This document shows positions 24,898 to 32,837 of a DNA stretch of 40,045 bases, one piece after another; the first letter of the stretch is position 1; the number at the start of each line of letters is the position of its first letter. The DNA comes from Oscillospiraceae bacterium. Its GTDB lineage: Bacteria > Bacillota > Clostridia > Oscillospirales > Oscillospiraceae. The DNA lies in contig CACZUK010000007.1 in the NCBI GenBank assembly GCA_902784305.1, positions 1-40,045 of the forward strand, written 5' to 3'. The translations under genes were made by a program, and so were the position numbers. Under the pieces are notes generated by a model that worked only from the letters and a program-made list of their open reading frames with translations, was not told where the DNA came from and ran no database searches.

Positions 24898-24941
24898 AAA
24901 AAAGCTGTACAGAGTCAAAACCGGCTCTGTACAGCTTTTTT
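24898..24941. terminator. Bidirectional terminator between aroA and lysC
   Basis: AGCTGTACAGAG (24903-24914) pairs perfectly with 24925-24936, with an A run before and seven T after. It ends both converging operons. Confidence 0.93.
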
Positions 24942-24969
24942 GCGTCTTTTTCGGGTTTTCTAAGGGCAA

Positions 24970-26190
24970 TCAGCGGCCGTATTCGGTGAAGAACTTATCG
25001 TGCACCGCCTGCACCGCCCGGTCCGCGTCCCGCTCATCCACCAGCACAGAGACTTTAATCTCGGAGGTGGAAATCATGTTGATGTTGATGCCCGCGTTGA
25101 ACAGGGCCTCGAACATGTTGGCCGCCACGCCGGGGTTGCCAATCATGCCCGCGCCCACGATGGACACCTTGGCCACGTGGTCGTTGATTTCCAGGCGCTC
25201 GAAGCCCAGGGTGTCCTTGCGGTCCTCCAAAATCTGTCTGGCCTGCTCCAAATCGCTCTTGGTGACGGTGAAGGAGATGTCCTTCTGCTCGTCGCGGCCG
25301 ATGGACTGGAGAATGATGTCCACGTTGATCTTCTTCTGGGCCAGCAGGGAGAAGATGTGGAAGGCGATGCCCGGCTCGTTCTTCAGGCCGACCAGGGCCA
25401 GTCGCGCAATGTTCTTATCCTTGGCTACGCCGCTGACATGGGATTTTTCCATCTTTTTCACAACCTCTTTGACTTTCGTTCCCGGTTTGCCGGTGAAGCT
25501 GGACAGGACCTCCAGGTTCACATGGTAGCGCTTGGCCATCTCCACGCTGCGGTTGTGCAGCACGCCCGCGCCCACGGTGGCCAGCTCCAGCATTTCGTCG
25601 TAGGTGATTTCCTCCAGCTTGTGGGTGCCCTTGACCTTGTTGGGGTCGGAGGTGTACACGCCGTCCACGTCCGTGTAGATCTGGCACAGGTCCGCGTGCA
25701 GAGCCGCCGCCAGCGCCACGGCAGAGGTGTCGCTGCCGCCCCGGCCCAGGGTCGTCACATCGCCCCGGCGGTTGATGCCCTGGAAGCCGGTGAAGAGCAC
25801 GATTTTGTGCTGGTCCAGCTCCAATTGCAGGCGTTCCGTGTCGATTCTGGTGATGCGGGCGTCGCCGTAGGTGGTGTTGGTCTTGAAGCCCACCTGCCAG
25901 GCGTTCAGGCTCACCACGGGGTAGCCCATGCCCTGGATGCACATGGCCGCCAGCGCCACGCTCTGCTGCTCGCCGGTGCTCATGAGCTGGTCCAGCTCCC
26001 GCTTGCTGGCCTTGGGATTGTACTCCAGAGCCCTGGCGATGAGCTCGTCGGTGTACTTGCCCTGAGCGGAGAGCACCACCACCACGTCGTTGCCCTGATT
26101 GTAGGTTTCGGTAATGATTTTGGCGACGTGCCGGACCCTGTCCAGCCCTCCCACGGAGGTGCCGCCGAATTTTTGTACGATCAATGCCAT
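24970..26190 (-). CDS. lysC: Aspartate kinase
   Basis: This 406-residue enzyme phosphorylates aspartate, the first step toward lysine, threonine and methionine. It begins with VQKFGGTSVGG (5-15), has LGRGGSDTSAVALAAAL (about 159-175) and YTDVDGVYTSDP, and ends in paired ACT domains (about 265-400) for feedback control. The start at 26190 is chosen over an upstream in-frame ATG at 26232 because the kinase fold begins at MALIVQKFGG. It lies third in a minus-strand set after pheB and hom, so the set commits aspartate carbon to the threonine branch. Confidence 0.95.
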   Translation of the reverse strand: MALIVQKFGGTSVGGLDRVRHVAKIITETYNQGNDVVVVLSAQGKYTDELIARALEYNPKASKRELDQLMSTGEQQSVALAAMCIQGMGYPVVSLNAWQVGFKTNTTYGDARITRIDTERLQLELDQHKIVLFTGFQGINRRGDVTTLGRGGSDTSAVALAAALHADLCQIYTDVDGVYTSDPNKVKGTHKLEEITYDEMLELATVGAGVLHNRSVEMAKRYHVNLEVLSSFTGKPGTKVKEVVKKMEKSHVSGVAKDKNIARLALVGLKNEPGIAFHIFSLLAQKKINVDIILQSIGRDEQKDISFTVTKSDLEQARQILEDRKDTLGFERLEINDHVAKVSIVGAGMIGNPGVAANMFEALFNAGININMISTSEIKVSVLVDERDADRAVQAVHDKFFTEYGR

Positions 26191-26260
26191 TTGAACAAAT
26201 GACCCCCTGGTTTCTCTACTCGGAAAGCCCACGGGCTTTCCCTCTCTATCTTATGTCGAA

Positions 26261-27457
26261 TTACAGCACCCGGTACATGGCCTTCACGTCCATGCCCTGG
26301 GTCAGCTCCCGCACCTGAGCGGGGGTCAGGGCCTCGTTGGTGACGAAGGCGTTCTCCCCGTCCTTGGCGTCGCCGTTGCGCAGACGGCGGGTGCCCTCCA
26401 CGGCGAAGTCGCCGGCCACGCGGACGTACCACTGGTTGGCGATCTCCTCCACGCTGTACACGGTGTCGGCACCGCCCTCGGCCCAGCTGATGACCTTCTT
26501 GCCCTTCATGCGCACGATGTCCATCACGTCAGCCACCACGGCGCTGGCGGTGGGCAGCTTGCCCGCGCCGCGGCCGTAGAACATGACCTCACCGATGGAG
26601 TCGCCGGTGACCTGGATGGCGTTGAACACGTCCTCCACGTTGGCCAGCGGGGAGTCCTCCGCCACCAGATGGGGGGCCACGTAGGCGCAGACCTTCCCGT
26701 CACTGTCCCGGCGCACGCTGCGGCCCAGCAGCTTGATTTTGTAGCCGCCGCTGCGGGCGTAGGCCACATCGGAGAGGGTGATGCCGGTGATGCCCTCGGT
26801 GGGCACCTGGTCGGGGTAGATGTGACGGCCAAAGCCCAGGGAGGAGAGGATGCAGATCTTCCGGCAGGCGTCCCAGCCCAGGATGTCGGCGGAGGGGTCC
26901 CGCTCGGCGTAGCCGTTGGCCTGAGCCTCCTTCAGGGCATCGTCAAAGCTCAGCCCGGCGCGAATCATCCGGGTGAGGATGTAGTTGGTGGTGCCGTTGA
27001 GGATGCCGACGATCTCCTGGAGCTCGTTGGCGGCCAGACAGCTGGTCATGGGCCGCAGGATGGGGATGCCGCCGCCCACGCTGGCCTCGAAGAGGTAGGA
27101 GCAGTTGTGCTCCTTTGCCAGCTGGAGCAGCTCACAGCCGTGGGTGGCCACCAGCTCCTTGTTGGAGGTGACCACGCTCTTGCCGGCCTTCAGGGCCCGG
27201 CGGGTGCAGTCCAGAGGGAAGGGCACGCCGCCCATGGTCTCCACCACGATCTGGACCTCGGGGTCGTTCTCAATGATGGAGAAGTCGTGGACCACCCGGT
27301 CGGCAAAGGGGCTGTCGGGGAACTCCCGCAGGTCCAGAATATACTTCAGATTCACTTCATTGGCCACTCTCTGGGAGATATGCTGACCGTTCTTGTAAAA
27401 AATCTCCCCCACGCCGCTGCCCACGACGCCGTAGCCCAGAATCGCCACGTTTACCAT
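26261..27457 (-). CDS. hom: Homoserine dehydrogenase
   Basis: This 398-residue enzyme reduces aspartate semialdehyde to homoserine. It has the dinucleotide motif LGYGVVGSG (7-15), the TSNKELVA stretch (about 105-112), the catalytic-domain signature ILNGTTNYILTRM (about 147-159) and a C-terminal ACT-like regulatory region (about 320-398). The start at 27457 follows AGAGAGGTG. A longer frame opens at 27538 but adds nothing family-like. It lies 61 bases after pheB and 70 before lysC, consistent with one transcript. Confidence 0.95.
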   Translation of the reverse strand: MVNVAILGYGVVGSGVGEIFYKNGQHISQRVANEVNLKYILDLREFPDSPFADRVVHDFSIIENDPEVQIVVETMGGVPFPLDCTRRALKAGKSVVTSNKELVATHGCELLQLAKEHNCSYLFEASVGGGIPILRPMTSCLAANELQEIVGILNGTTNYILTRMIRAGLSFDDALKEAQANGYAERDPSADILGWDACRKICILSSLGFGRHIYPDQVPTEGITGITLSDVAYARSGGYKIKLLGRSVRRDSDGKVCAYVAPHLVAEDSPLANVEDVFNAIQVTGDSIGEVMFYGRGAGKLPTASAVVADVMDIVRMKGKKVISWAEGGADTVYSVEEIANQWYVRVAGDFAVEGTRRLRNGDAKDGENAFVTNEALTPAQVRELTQGMDVKAMYRVL

Positions 27458-27518
27458 AATAGCACCTCTCTCTTCATCTCTGCCAGACCGAAGCCCGGAT
27501 TGTCTCTGCCCGGCTCCG

Positions 27519-27959
27519 TCAACCGGCCAGCACCTCAAACCTGACCACGCCCTCCACCTGCTCCACCCGGTGCACCAGCTCCTCCAGGCTCAGGCACAGA
27601 GCGCTGGTCTCCGCGCTCAGCGTCACCGCCGCCACACTGAGGGTGGGCACACTCTGGTTGATGGTGAGAATATTTCCGCCGCTCTCGGCAAAAATATTCA
27701 GGATGGAGGACAGAATCCCCGGCCGGTCCCGGAGCATGGCCTGGAAGGTGACAATGTGACCGTTCATCATGTCGTTGAAGGGCCGCACCATGTCCTTGTA
27801 CTTGTAAAAGGCGCTGCGGCTGATGCCCACGCGCTGGGTGGCCTCGTTGACCGTGGCGGCCTCCCCCAGCTCCAGCAGCTCCTTGGCCTGGACGACCCGC
27901 ACGAAAATGTCCGGCATCGCCTGGGCGTCCACAATGAAGTATTTGGGTGCCTTCGACAT
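27519..27959 (-). CDS. ACT-domain protein PheB (UPF0735 family)
   Basis: This 146-residue protein has an N-terminal helical part with a helix-turn-helix-like stretch (about 37-60, VNEATQRVGISRSAFYKYKD) and a C-terminal ACT domain (about 70-143, FQAMLRDRPGILSSILNIFAESGGNILT). These are the features of PheB/UPF0735 proteins, which are regularly encoded directly before hom in Firmicutes. A DNA-binding regulator sensing an amino acid is a reasonable inference, but the family role is not settled. It is first in the operon, behind a clear promoter. Confidence 0.88.
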   Translation of the reverse strand: MSKAPKYFIVDAQAMPDIFVRVVQAKELLELGEAATVNEATQRVGISRSAFYKYKDMVRPFNDMMNGHIVTFQAMLRDRPGILSSILNIFAESGGNILTINQSVPTLSVAAVTLSAETSALCLSLEELVHRVEQVEGVVRFEVLAG

Positions 27960-28022
27960 CCTTCCTCACCTCTGAACATCTGTCCACGCACAGTGGTCAT
28001 TTGTATTTGTTGTGCAGAGGCC

Positions 28023-28051
28023 ATTATAGCACCCTGTTTTGCCAAATGCAA
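28023..28051 (-). promoter_or_regulatory. Promoter of pheB-hom-lysC
   Basis: On the minus strand TTGCAT (28046-28051) and TATAAT (28023-28028) are 17 bases apart. The leader to pheB is about 55 bases and has no room for a lysine riboswitch. The rest of the 300-base spacer up to 28259 shows a GGAA-CGCC type hairpin near 28119-28140 and no clear promoter for the next plus-strand gene. Confidence 0.75.
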
Positions 28052-28259
28052 CTGTGGATTTTGCTATTTTTCCCCCAACTGCTCCCCCTTCTTTGGTGTG
28101 CTTTCGCTTTTTATTAGAGGAAGCGCCGCGGAGGCGTTCCAGACAGGGCACTCTGAACGCTTGAAGCGACCAAAGGAGGCAAATGCCGGGCGCAAAGCTC
28201 CGGGGGTTCCGCGCTCCGGGCTGTGCATGAAGGATGAGGCTTGCCAGAGGAGGTTTTTC

Positions 28260-29711
28260 ATGTCCCAGAGCGTCAAAAAGCTCCTGTTTGTCCTCTCCCT
28301 CACCCTCACACTGGCGCTGCCGCCTCTGCGCCGCTGCCTCTGGGCGCTCACACTCTCGCTGACTCTGGGCTGGGCGCTGCGCGCCTGTACGGCGGCGCTC
28401 TCCCGGCGTGGGGTGCCCCGGCGCTGGGCGGCGGGCGCGGTGGGGCTCACCCTGGGCGCGCTGAGCGCGCTGACGCTCTGGGGAAGCATCTGGGCCGTGT
28501 TCGGCCTGCTGGACCGGGCCGCCGGACTGCTGCCGGACACCGCCTCCTTCTTCACGCTTCTGCGCCGCCTGGCCGCTCAGCTGCCCGACGGTCTGGGCTC
28601 CGTGGCCTCTCAGGGCGTGGACCTGCTGGAGCAGCGGGGCAACCTGCTCCGGGAGCAGCTGGTGCTCCGCTCCGCCCGGCTCAGCGCCCGCCTGCTCTCC
28701 CAGCTGCCTCAGCTGCTGTTCTTTCTGGTGGTGGTGGGCCTGAGCGCGTTCTACGCCGCCGTGGACTGGGACACCCTGCGCCCCTGCCTGCTCCGGGCCG
28801 TCCCGGAGGACTGGCGCTCCCCCTTGGGCCGGGGGCTCAGACTGCTGCGGCATGGTCTGCGCCGCTGGGCCGCCGTCCAGGGCAGACTGCTGCTGTTTCA
28901 ATACCTGCTGCTCACGGCGGGGCTGCTGCTGCTGGGTCAGCGCTGCGCCGGAGGCGTTGCGGCTCTGGCCGCCCTGAGCGACGCCCTGCCCCTGCTGGGC
29001 ACCGGCGCGGTGTTGCTGCCCCTGAGCGCGCTGCGTCTGCTGTCGGGACAGGGACAGACCGCCCTGGGCCTGCTGGCCCTCACCGCCTGCTGCTGGACGC
29101 TGCGCACCGTGCTGGAGCCGCGGCTGGTGGGCGCTCAGGCGGGCTGGAGCCCCTTCTTCACCCTGCTGGCCCTCTACCTGGGCGCGGAGTGTTTCGGCTT
29201 TCCCGGGGTCATGGCCGCTCTGGTGCTCGCCTGCGCCCTGGGCGGCGTGAGCACAGGGGAAGGGCGGAGAACCGGGCCGAAAAGGGAGAGGCTGACCCGC
29301 TCCACCCGACATTTTAAAAATTTCTCTTGCATTTTCCCCCCTGTTCGGGTACAATATAGGTGCAAGGAAGGAAAGGAGGTGCGCGGCATGAGCGAGCGGC
29401 GCGACAACCCGGAGGGCGGCGAGGAGTTCAGCCCCACCTTTATCACACTCACCAGTGAGGACGGCGAGGAGCTGGAGCTGGAGTACCTGGACACGCTGGA
29501 GTACAACGACCAGGTGTATATGGCCTTCTTCCCCACCGTGCCCGAGGGCGTTGACCCCCAGACTTTGGAGGACAGCGAGGAATACGGGCTCATCATCCTC
29601 AAGGTCATCAACGTGGACGGGGAGGAACAGCTCTCCACCCTGGACAGCGAGGAGGAGGCCGAGGAGGTCTACCAGCGCTTCATGGAGGAGCTGCTGGAGG
29701 ACGAGGAATAA
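28260..29711 (+). CDS. AI-2E/YtvI-family permease, reading through into DUF1292
   Basis: From ATG 28260 (AGGAGG six bases before) a frame of 483 codons runs to 29711. Residues 1 to about 335 are a polytopic membrane protein of the AI-2E transporter family: helices at 10-40, 60-85, 140-165 and several from 200 to 330, with WAAVQGRLLLFQY, SDALPLLGTGAVLLPLSAL and LEPRLVGAQAGWSPFFTL. The sporulation protein YtvI is the closest type I recognise. No stop codon separates it from the DUF1292 gene starting in the same frame at 29388. The link (about 340-376) is a translation of promoter and ribosome-site DNA, so a lost stop or a one-base change is likely. Confidence 0.75.
   Translation: MSQSVKKLLFVLSLTLTLALPPLRRCLWALTLSLTLGWALRACTAALSRRGVPRRWAAGAVGLTLGALSALTLWGSIWAVFGLLDRAAGLLPDTASFFTLLRRLAAQLPDGLGSVASQGVDLLEQRGNLLREQLVLRSARLSARLLSQLPQLLFFLVVVGLSAFYAAVDWDTLRPCLLRAVPEDWRSPLGRGLRLLRHGLRRWAAVQGRLLLFQYLLLTAGLLLLGQRCAGGVAALAALSDALPLLGTGAVLLPLSALRLLSGQGQTALGLLALTACCWTLRTVLEPRLVGAQAGWSPFFTLLALYLGAECFGFPGVMAALVLACALGGVSTGEGRRTGPKRERLTRSTRHFKNFSCIFPPVRVQYRCKEGKEVRGMSERRDNPEGGEEFSPTFITLTSEDGEELELEYLDTLEYNDQVYMAFFPTVPEGVDPQTLEDSEEYGLIILKVINVDGEEQLSTLDSEEEAEEVYQRFMEELLEDEE
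29327..29355 (+). promoter_or_regulatory. Promoter of the DUF1292 gene
   Basis: TTGCAT (29327-29332) and TACAAT (29350-29355) are 17 bases apart. GGAAAGGAGGTG follows 15 bases later. It lies inside the open frame of the upstream permease gene. Confidence 0.75.
29388..29711 (+). CDS. DUF1292 domain protein
   Basis: This 107-residue, strongly acidic protein matches DUF1292 (YrzB-like): PTFITLTSEDGEELELEYLDTLEYNDQVYMAFFP and EEYGLIILKVINVDGEEQLSTLDSEEEAEEVYQRFMEELLE are the family blocks (taken in parts, residues about 16-50 and 64-104). Its own promoter and a strong AAAGGAGGTG site support ATG 29388 as an independent start, although the upstream frame is continuous with it. Function is unknown. 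A second DUF1292 gene lies at 31920-32219. Confidence 0.9.
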   Translation: MSERRDNPEGGEEFSPTFITLTSEDGEELELEYLDTLEYNDQVYMAFFPTVPEGVDPQTLEDSEEYGLIILKVINVDGEEQLSTLDSEEEAEEVYQRFMEELLEDEE

Positions 29712-29739
29712 TCCCCCCTCTGAGCGCATAAACTGACAA

Positions 29740-29930
29740 GAGACCCTGCGGGGTTCGTGATGGTCCTTTATTTAACCCACATTTCTATTCAGGGATGCTT
29801 GACTCGCCCAGCCGTTTGCAGACCTCCCGGCCTGTGCCGGATGCTGGTAGCAGTAACGCTGTGCGGCGGCAACCCACCTGCAGCTCTGGTGCAGGTTGAA
29901 GTGGGACCACACGGCTTTCGCGGGGTTTTC
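29740..29930 (+). ncRNA. ssrS: 6S-like RNA
   Basis: A 190-base transcript can be drawn with a long interrupted closing stem: ACCCTGCG near 29743 pairs with CGCGGGGT near 29926 (one wobble), CGTG with CACG, and GGTCC with GGACC. It encloses a pyrimidine-rich open region (TTTATTTAACCCACATTTC) and a long GC-rich terminal arm. This is the layout of 6S RNA, which mimics an open promoter and binds housekeeping RNA polymerase. A sharp terminator follows. The identification rests on fold and familiar sequence pieces. A covariance-model search would settle it. Confidence 0.7.
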
Positions 29931-29950
29931 TGTCTATCATCACAAGCGAG

Positions 29951-29974
29951 GGACCCAAAAGGGTCCTTTTTTTT
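29951..29974 (+). terminator. Terminator of the 6S-like RNA
   Basis: GGACCC-AAAA-GGGTCC is followed by eight T. It lies 20 bases after the RNA's closing stem. Confidence 0.88.
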
Positions 29975-29987
29975 CGAAAATTAGCTC

Positions 29988-30016
29988 TTGTTTTTTTGCC
30001 GCGGTGTGACTATAAT
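29988..30016 (+). promoter_or_regulatory. Promoter of the foldase gene
   Basis: TTGTTT (29988-29993) and TATAAT (30011-30016) are 17 bases apart, 40 bases before the start codon. Confidence 0.75.
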
Positions 30017-30056
30017 GGGTAACGATTGCATTTTCAGAAAAAGGAGAGCAACTGCC

Positions 30057-31826
30057 ATGAGCAATCCGAAGAAAACGACGGACCAGTCCCTGGAGGGCCT
30101 GTCCATGAGAGAGCGCAACGAGCGGCTGGCTGAGGAGAAGGAGCAGCGCCGCTGGCGCAGATACGGCATCATCGCCGCCATCGTGGCGGTGCTCATTGCC
30201 GCCCTGCTGTTCTGGGACCACGGCTTCATCCAGCGCAGCGCCACCGCCGTCACCATCGGCAGCCGGAACTATTCCGCCGCGGATGTGGACTACTATTACT
30301 TCTCCCAGTACAATTCCATGTACTCCTATGCCAGCTACTACGGCATCGACACCAGCAAGAGCCTGAAAGATCAGGAGGCCTATGACGGCCAGAGCTGGTA
30401 TGAGTACCTGCGCAGCAACGCCGAGAGCTCCCTGCGGGAGGTCAGCACCCTGGCCCAGGAGGGCGAGGCGGAGGGCTACACCCTCTCCGAAAAGGGTCAG
30501 AAGGATTTGGACAGCGCCCTTCAGGCTGCCAAGGACGCCGCCAAGGAGAACAACGTCTCCCTGAGCTACTACCTGCGCCGGATGTTCGGCCGCTTCATGA
30601 CCTGGAAGCGCTTTGAGAAGATCGTCACGGAGTACACCTACGCCTACGACTACAAGGAGCACAAGACCGACAGCTTCGAGGTCTCCGACAAGGAGACGGA
30701 CAGCTACTACGATGAGCACAAGGCCGAGCTGGACACCTTCACCTTCCAGGCCTACAAGGTCAACGTGGAGACCTCCACCGACGAGAGCGGCGCAGAGGTC
30801 GAGGCCACCCAGGAGCAGATTGACGCCGCCCGCGCCAAGGCCGAGAAGCTGGCCAAGACCCTCAAGAGCGGCGATGAGAAGGAAATCTCCGCTCTGGTCA
30901 CGGAGCTCAACGCCGTGAACTACTCCGACACCAAGACCGCCAGCCTCAGCTCCTACCCCTTCGGCAGCTGGGTCACCGACGAGAGCCGCAAGGCCGGCGA
31001 CACCGACGTGATTGAGGACTCCCACACCGAGGAGGTCGAGGACACCGACGCCGCTGACAGCGCGGACAGCTCCGCCGCCCCCGAGGCCGAGGCCGCTGCC
31101 GACGACGCCTCCGCCGAGACTGATACCGCCGACGCCTCTGCCGCCGCGGACAGCTCCGCCAAGGCCGAGGCCGCGCCCAAGCGTACCGTCACCCATGTGG
31201 ACGGCTACTACGCCGTACGCTTCGACGCGCGCACGCTGGACGAGTACAAGGCCGCCAACGTGGTCTCCGTGAACATCCCCGCCAAGGAGATTCCCGCCGA
31301 GACCAGCGCCGACAGCTCCGCCGAGGCCGCTGAGAGCAGCGCCGCCGAAGCCGCCCCCACCTATGACATGGAGGGCGCCAAGGCCGCCGCGGACGCCTTT
31401 GTGGAGCAGTGGCAGTCCAAGGGCGGCACCGTGGACGCCCTGCGGGAGATGACCGTCGCCGAGGAGGACGCCCAGGAGTCTGAGGAGTCCGAGGACGCTG
31501 CCGACAGCTCCGCCGCCGCCGACAGCAAGCCGGAAACCTATGTGCTCTCCGAGTTCAGCGAGGTGGAGAAGGACGGCTACTCCTTCAACGCCGACGTGCT
31601 GAGCTGGCTCTACGGCAGCAAGCACAAGAGCGGGGACTACTATGTGATGGAGGACAGCTCCGCCAACGCCTATCAGGTCATCTGCTTCACCGAGTACGAC
31701 GAGCTGCCCTACTGGAAGGTGACGGCTCAGAACGCTGTGCGCAGCGAGAAGTACACCGAGTGGTACGACGGCCTGTCCGAGAAGTACGAGCCCAAAGAGA
31801 CCTGGTTCTACAGCCAGGTGGGCTAA
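30057..31826 (+). CDS. Membrane-anchored PrsA/SurA-like foldase with acidic inserts
   Basis: This 589-residue protein has a charged cytosolic tail (1-36), one membrane anchor (about 37-56) and a large outward domain. Residues about 57-215 have the helical, Tyr-rich look of a SurA/PrsA N-terminal chaperone domain, and about 215-390 resemble a parvulin-type isomerase (LAKTLKSGDEKEISALVTELN ... THVDGYYAVRF). The isomerase region is split by a 50-residue tract almost wholly of Ala, Asp, Glu and Ser (about 322-372). Two shorter tracts follow near 418-438 and 472-492. Such a protein would aid folding of exported proteins. The isomerase assignment is moderate. AAGGAGAG precedes ATG 30057. Confidence 0.75.
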   Translation: MSNPKKTTDQSLEGLSMRERNERLAEEKEQRRWRRYGIIAAIVAVLIAALLFWDHGFIQRSATAVTIGSRNYSAADVDYYYFSQYNSMYSYASYYGIDTSKSLKDQEAYDGQSWYEYLRSNAESSLREVSTLAQEGEAEGYTLSEKGQKDLDSALQAAKDAAKENNVSLSYYLRRMFGRFMTWKRFEKIVTEYTYAYDYKEHKTDSFEVSDKETDSYYDEHKAELDTFTFQAYKVNVETSTDESGAEVEATQEQIDAARAKAEKLAKTLKSGDEKEISALVTELNAVNYSDTKTASLSSYPFGSWVTDESRKAGDTDVIEDSHTEEVEDTDAADSADSSAAPEAEAAADDASAETDTADASAAADSSAKAEAAPKRTVTHVDGYYAVRFDARTLDEYKAANVVSVNIPAKEIPAETSADSSAEAAESSAAEAAPTYDMEGAKAAADAFVEQWQSKGGTVDALREMTVAEEDAQESEESEDAADSSAAADSKPETYVLSEFSEVEKDGYSFNADVLSWLYGSKHKSGDYYVMEDSSANAYQVICFTEYDELPYWKVTAQNAVRSEKYTEWYDGLSEKYEPKETWFYSQVG

Positions 31827-31835
31827 AATCAGCAA

Positions 31836-31880
31836 AAAGCTCCGGACCCTGCAACGGGGTTCGGAGCTTTCTTTGTTGTT
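31836..31880. terminator. Terminator between the foldase gene and DUF1292
   Basis: A 14-pair stem joins 31836-31849 to 31857-31870 with one wobble, followed by CTTTGTTGTTT. The minus strand ends in a five-T run, so it likely serves both converging genes. Confidence 0.8.
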
Positions 31881-31919
31881 TCGGTGTTTTTAGGGGACAT
31901 TGGGCGCAATTCGACCCGC

Positions 31920-32219
31920 TCAGAACTGAAAGGCGTTGCCGCCGAAGTCAAAGGCGTCCAGATTTTTGATTTGAAACAGGTCGAAGACCGCCTGCTCCAG
32001 CGCGTCGTCGTTCACGGGCGCGTAGCTCTCCGCCTTCTGGTCGTCGGCCCCCACCAGCCGGAGGATGGCCACGTCCCCCTCCGACTCGTCCGCGGGCATG
32101 AAGATGCCAAAGGCCGACTGATTGTATTCCACCACGTCCAGCAGCTCGTAGGCCTCCCGCTGCCCGTTGGGGTCCTCCAGCATCAGGACCACCCGGTTGT
32201 TGTTGGTATCCAGCATCAT
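31920..32219 (-). CDS. DUF1292 domain protein (ruvX partner)
   Basis: This 99-residue protein has the DUF1292 layout: a strand pair (RVVLMLEDPNGQREAYELLDVVEYN), then AFGIFMPADESEGDVAILRLVG and an acidic end. It follows ruvX on the same strand with a 31-base gap, the order seen in Bacillus (yrrK-yrzB). Function is unknown. Two adjacent ATG codons start the frame; GGAGGAAAACGC lies just before them. It is shorter and more diverged than the copy at 29388. Confidence 0.88.
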   Translation of the reverse strand: MMLDTNNNRVVLMLEDPNGQREAYELLDVVEYNQSAFGIFMPADESEGDVAILRLVGADDQKAESYAPVNDDALEQAVFDLFQIKNLDAFDFGGNAFQF

Positions 32220-32250
32220 AAGCGTTTTCCTCCAAATCAGTCTGTTTTGC

Positions 32251-32670
32251 TCAGATTCCGCCGTTTTTCCGGGCGAGAAAGCCCTCCAGAATCAGCGTCG
32301 CCGCCACCGCGTCCACGTTCTGCCGGTGCTTTTTGGATTTGCGGCCGTTGGCGTGGAGGATGCGGTGGGCGTCCACCGTGGTCAGGCGCTCGTCCCAGAG
32401 GCTCACGGGCAGTCCGGTGCGCTCCTTCAGCTCCTCCGCAAGCGCCTGGCAGGTCTGCGCCTTTTCGCCCAGGCTGTTGTTCATGTTCTTGGGGTAGCCC
32501 AGCACCAGCTCCGTGACCTGATGCTCCTTCACCAGCCAGGTGAGCTCCTCCACCACCGTCTCCCGCCGCCAGCTGTGGATGACCGTGGTGTAGCCCGCCA
32601 GCATCCCCAGCGCGTCGGAAATTGCCACGCCGGTGCGGGCCTCTCCGTAGTCAATCGCCATGATACGCAT
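32251..32670 (-). CDS. ruvX: Holliday junction resolvase-like protein RuvX/YqgF
   Basis: This 139-residue protein of the YqgF family has an RNase H fold with AIDYGEARTGVAISD (Asp7 at the active site), LGYPKNMNNSLGEKA (about 58-72), WDERLTTVDAHRIL (about 91-104) and the last acidic residue in QNVDAVAATLIL. It acts in pre-16S rRNA 5' processing and is also described as a resolvase. ATG 32670 follows AGGAGGAG; a longer upstream frame does not resemble the family. Confidence 0.95.
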   Translation of the reverse strand: MRIMAIDYGEARTGVAISDALGMLAGYTTVIHSWRRETVVEELTWLVKEHQVTELVLGYPKNMNNSLGEKAQTCQALAEELKERTGLPVSLWDERLTTVDAHRILHANGRKSKKHRQNVDAVAATLILEGFLARKNGGI

Positions 32671-32778
32671 GCTCTGCTCCTCCTGCCCAAATTCTGTCCC
32701 CCATTTTAGCACCTTTTCCCGGCTCTGACAACTCTTTTCCCCCACTCTGCCCCGCGGCGCAAAAAACAAAAAAAACTG

Positions 32779-32808
32779 TTGACAAATGGGGGCGCTTTGG
32801 GGTACAAT
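32779..32808 (+). promoter_or_regulatory. Promoter of DUF177-rpmF
   Basis: TTGACA (32779-32784) and TACAAT (32803-32808) are 18 bases apart, 30 bases before the DUF177 start. Confidence 0.8.
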
Positions 32809-32837
32809 ACCACTTGTATCGTTGTGCGAGGTGGACT

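Noticed and set aside
27960..28060. Lysine riboswitch or T-box before pheB-hom-lysC
   Set aside because: The leader from promoter to start codon is only about 55 bases, too short for either.
29940..31835. 631-codon minus-strand frame across the foldase gene
   Set aside because: It is antisense to the foldase gene. The repetitive Gly-Val-Leu content comes from the Ala-Asp-Ser tracts on the other strand.
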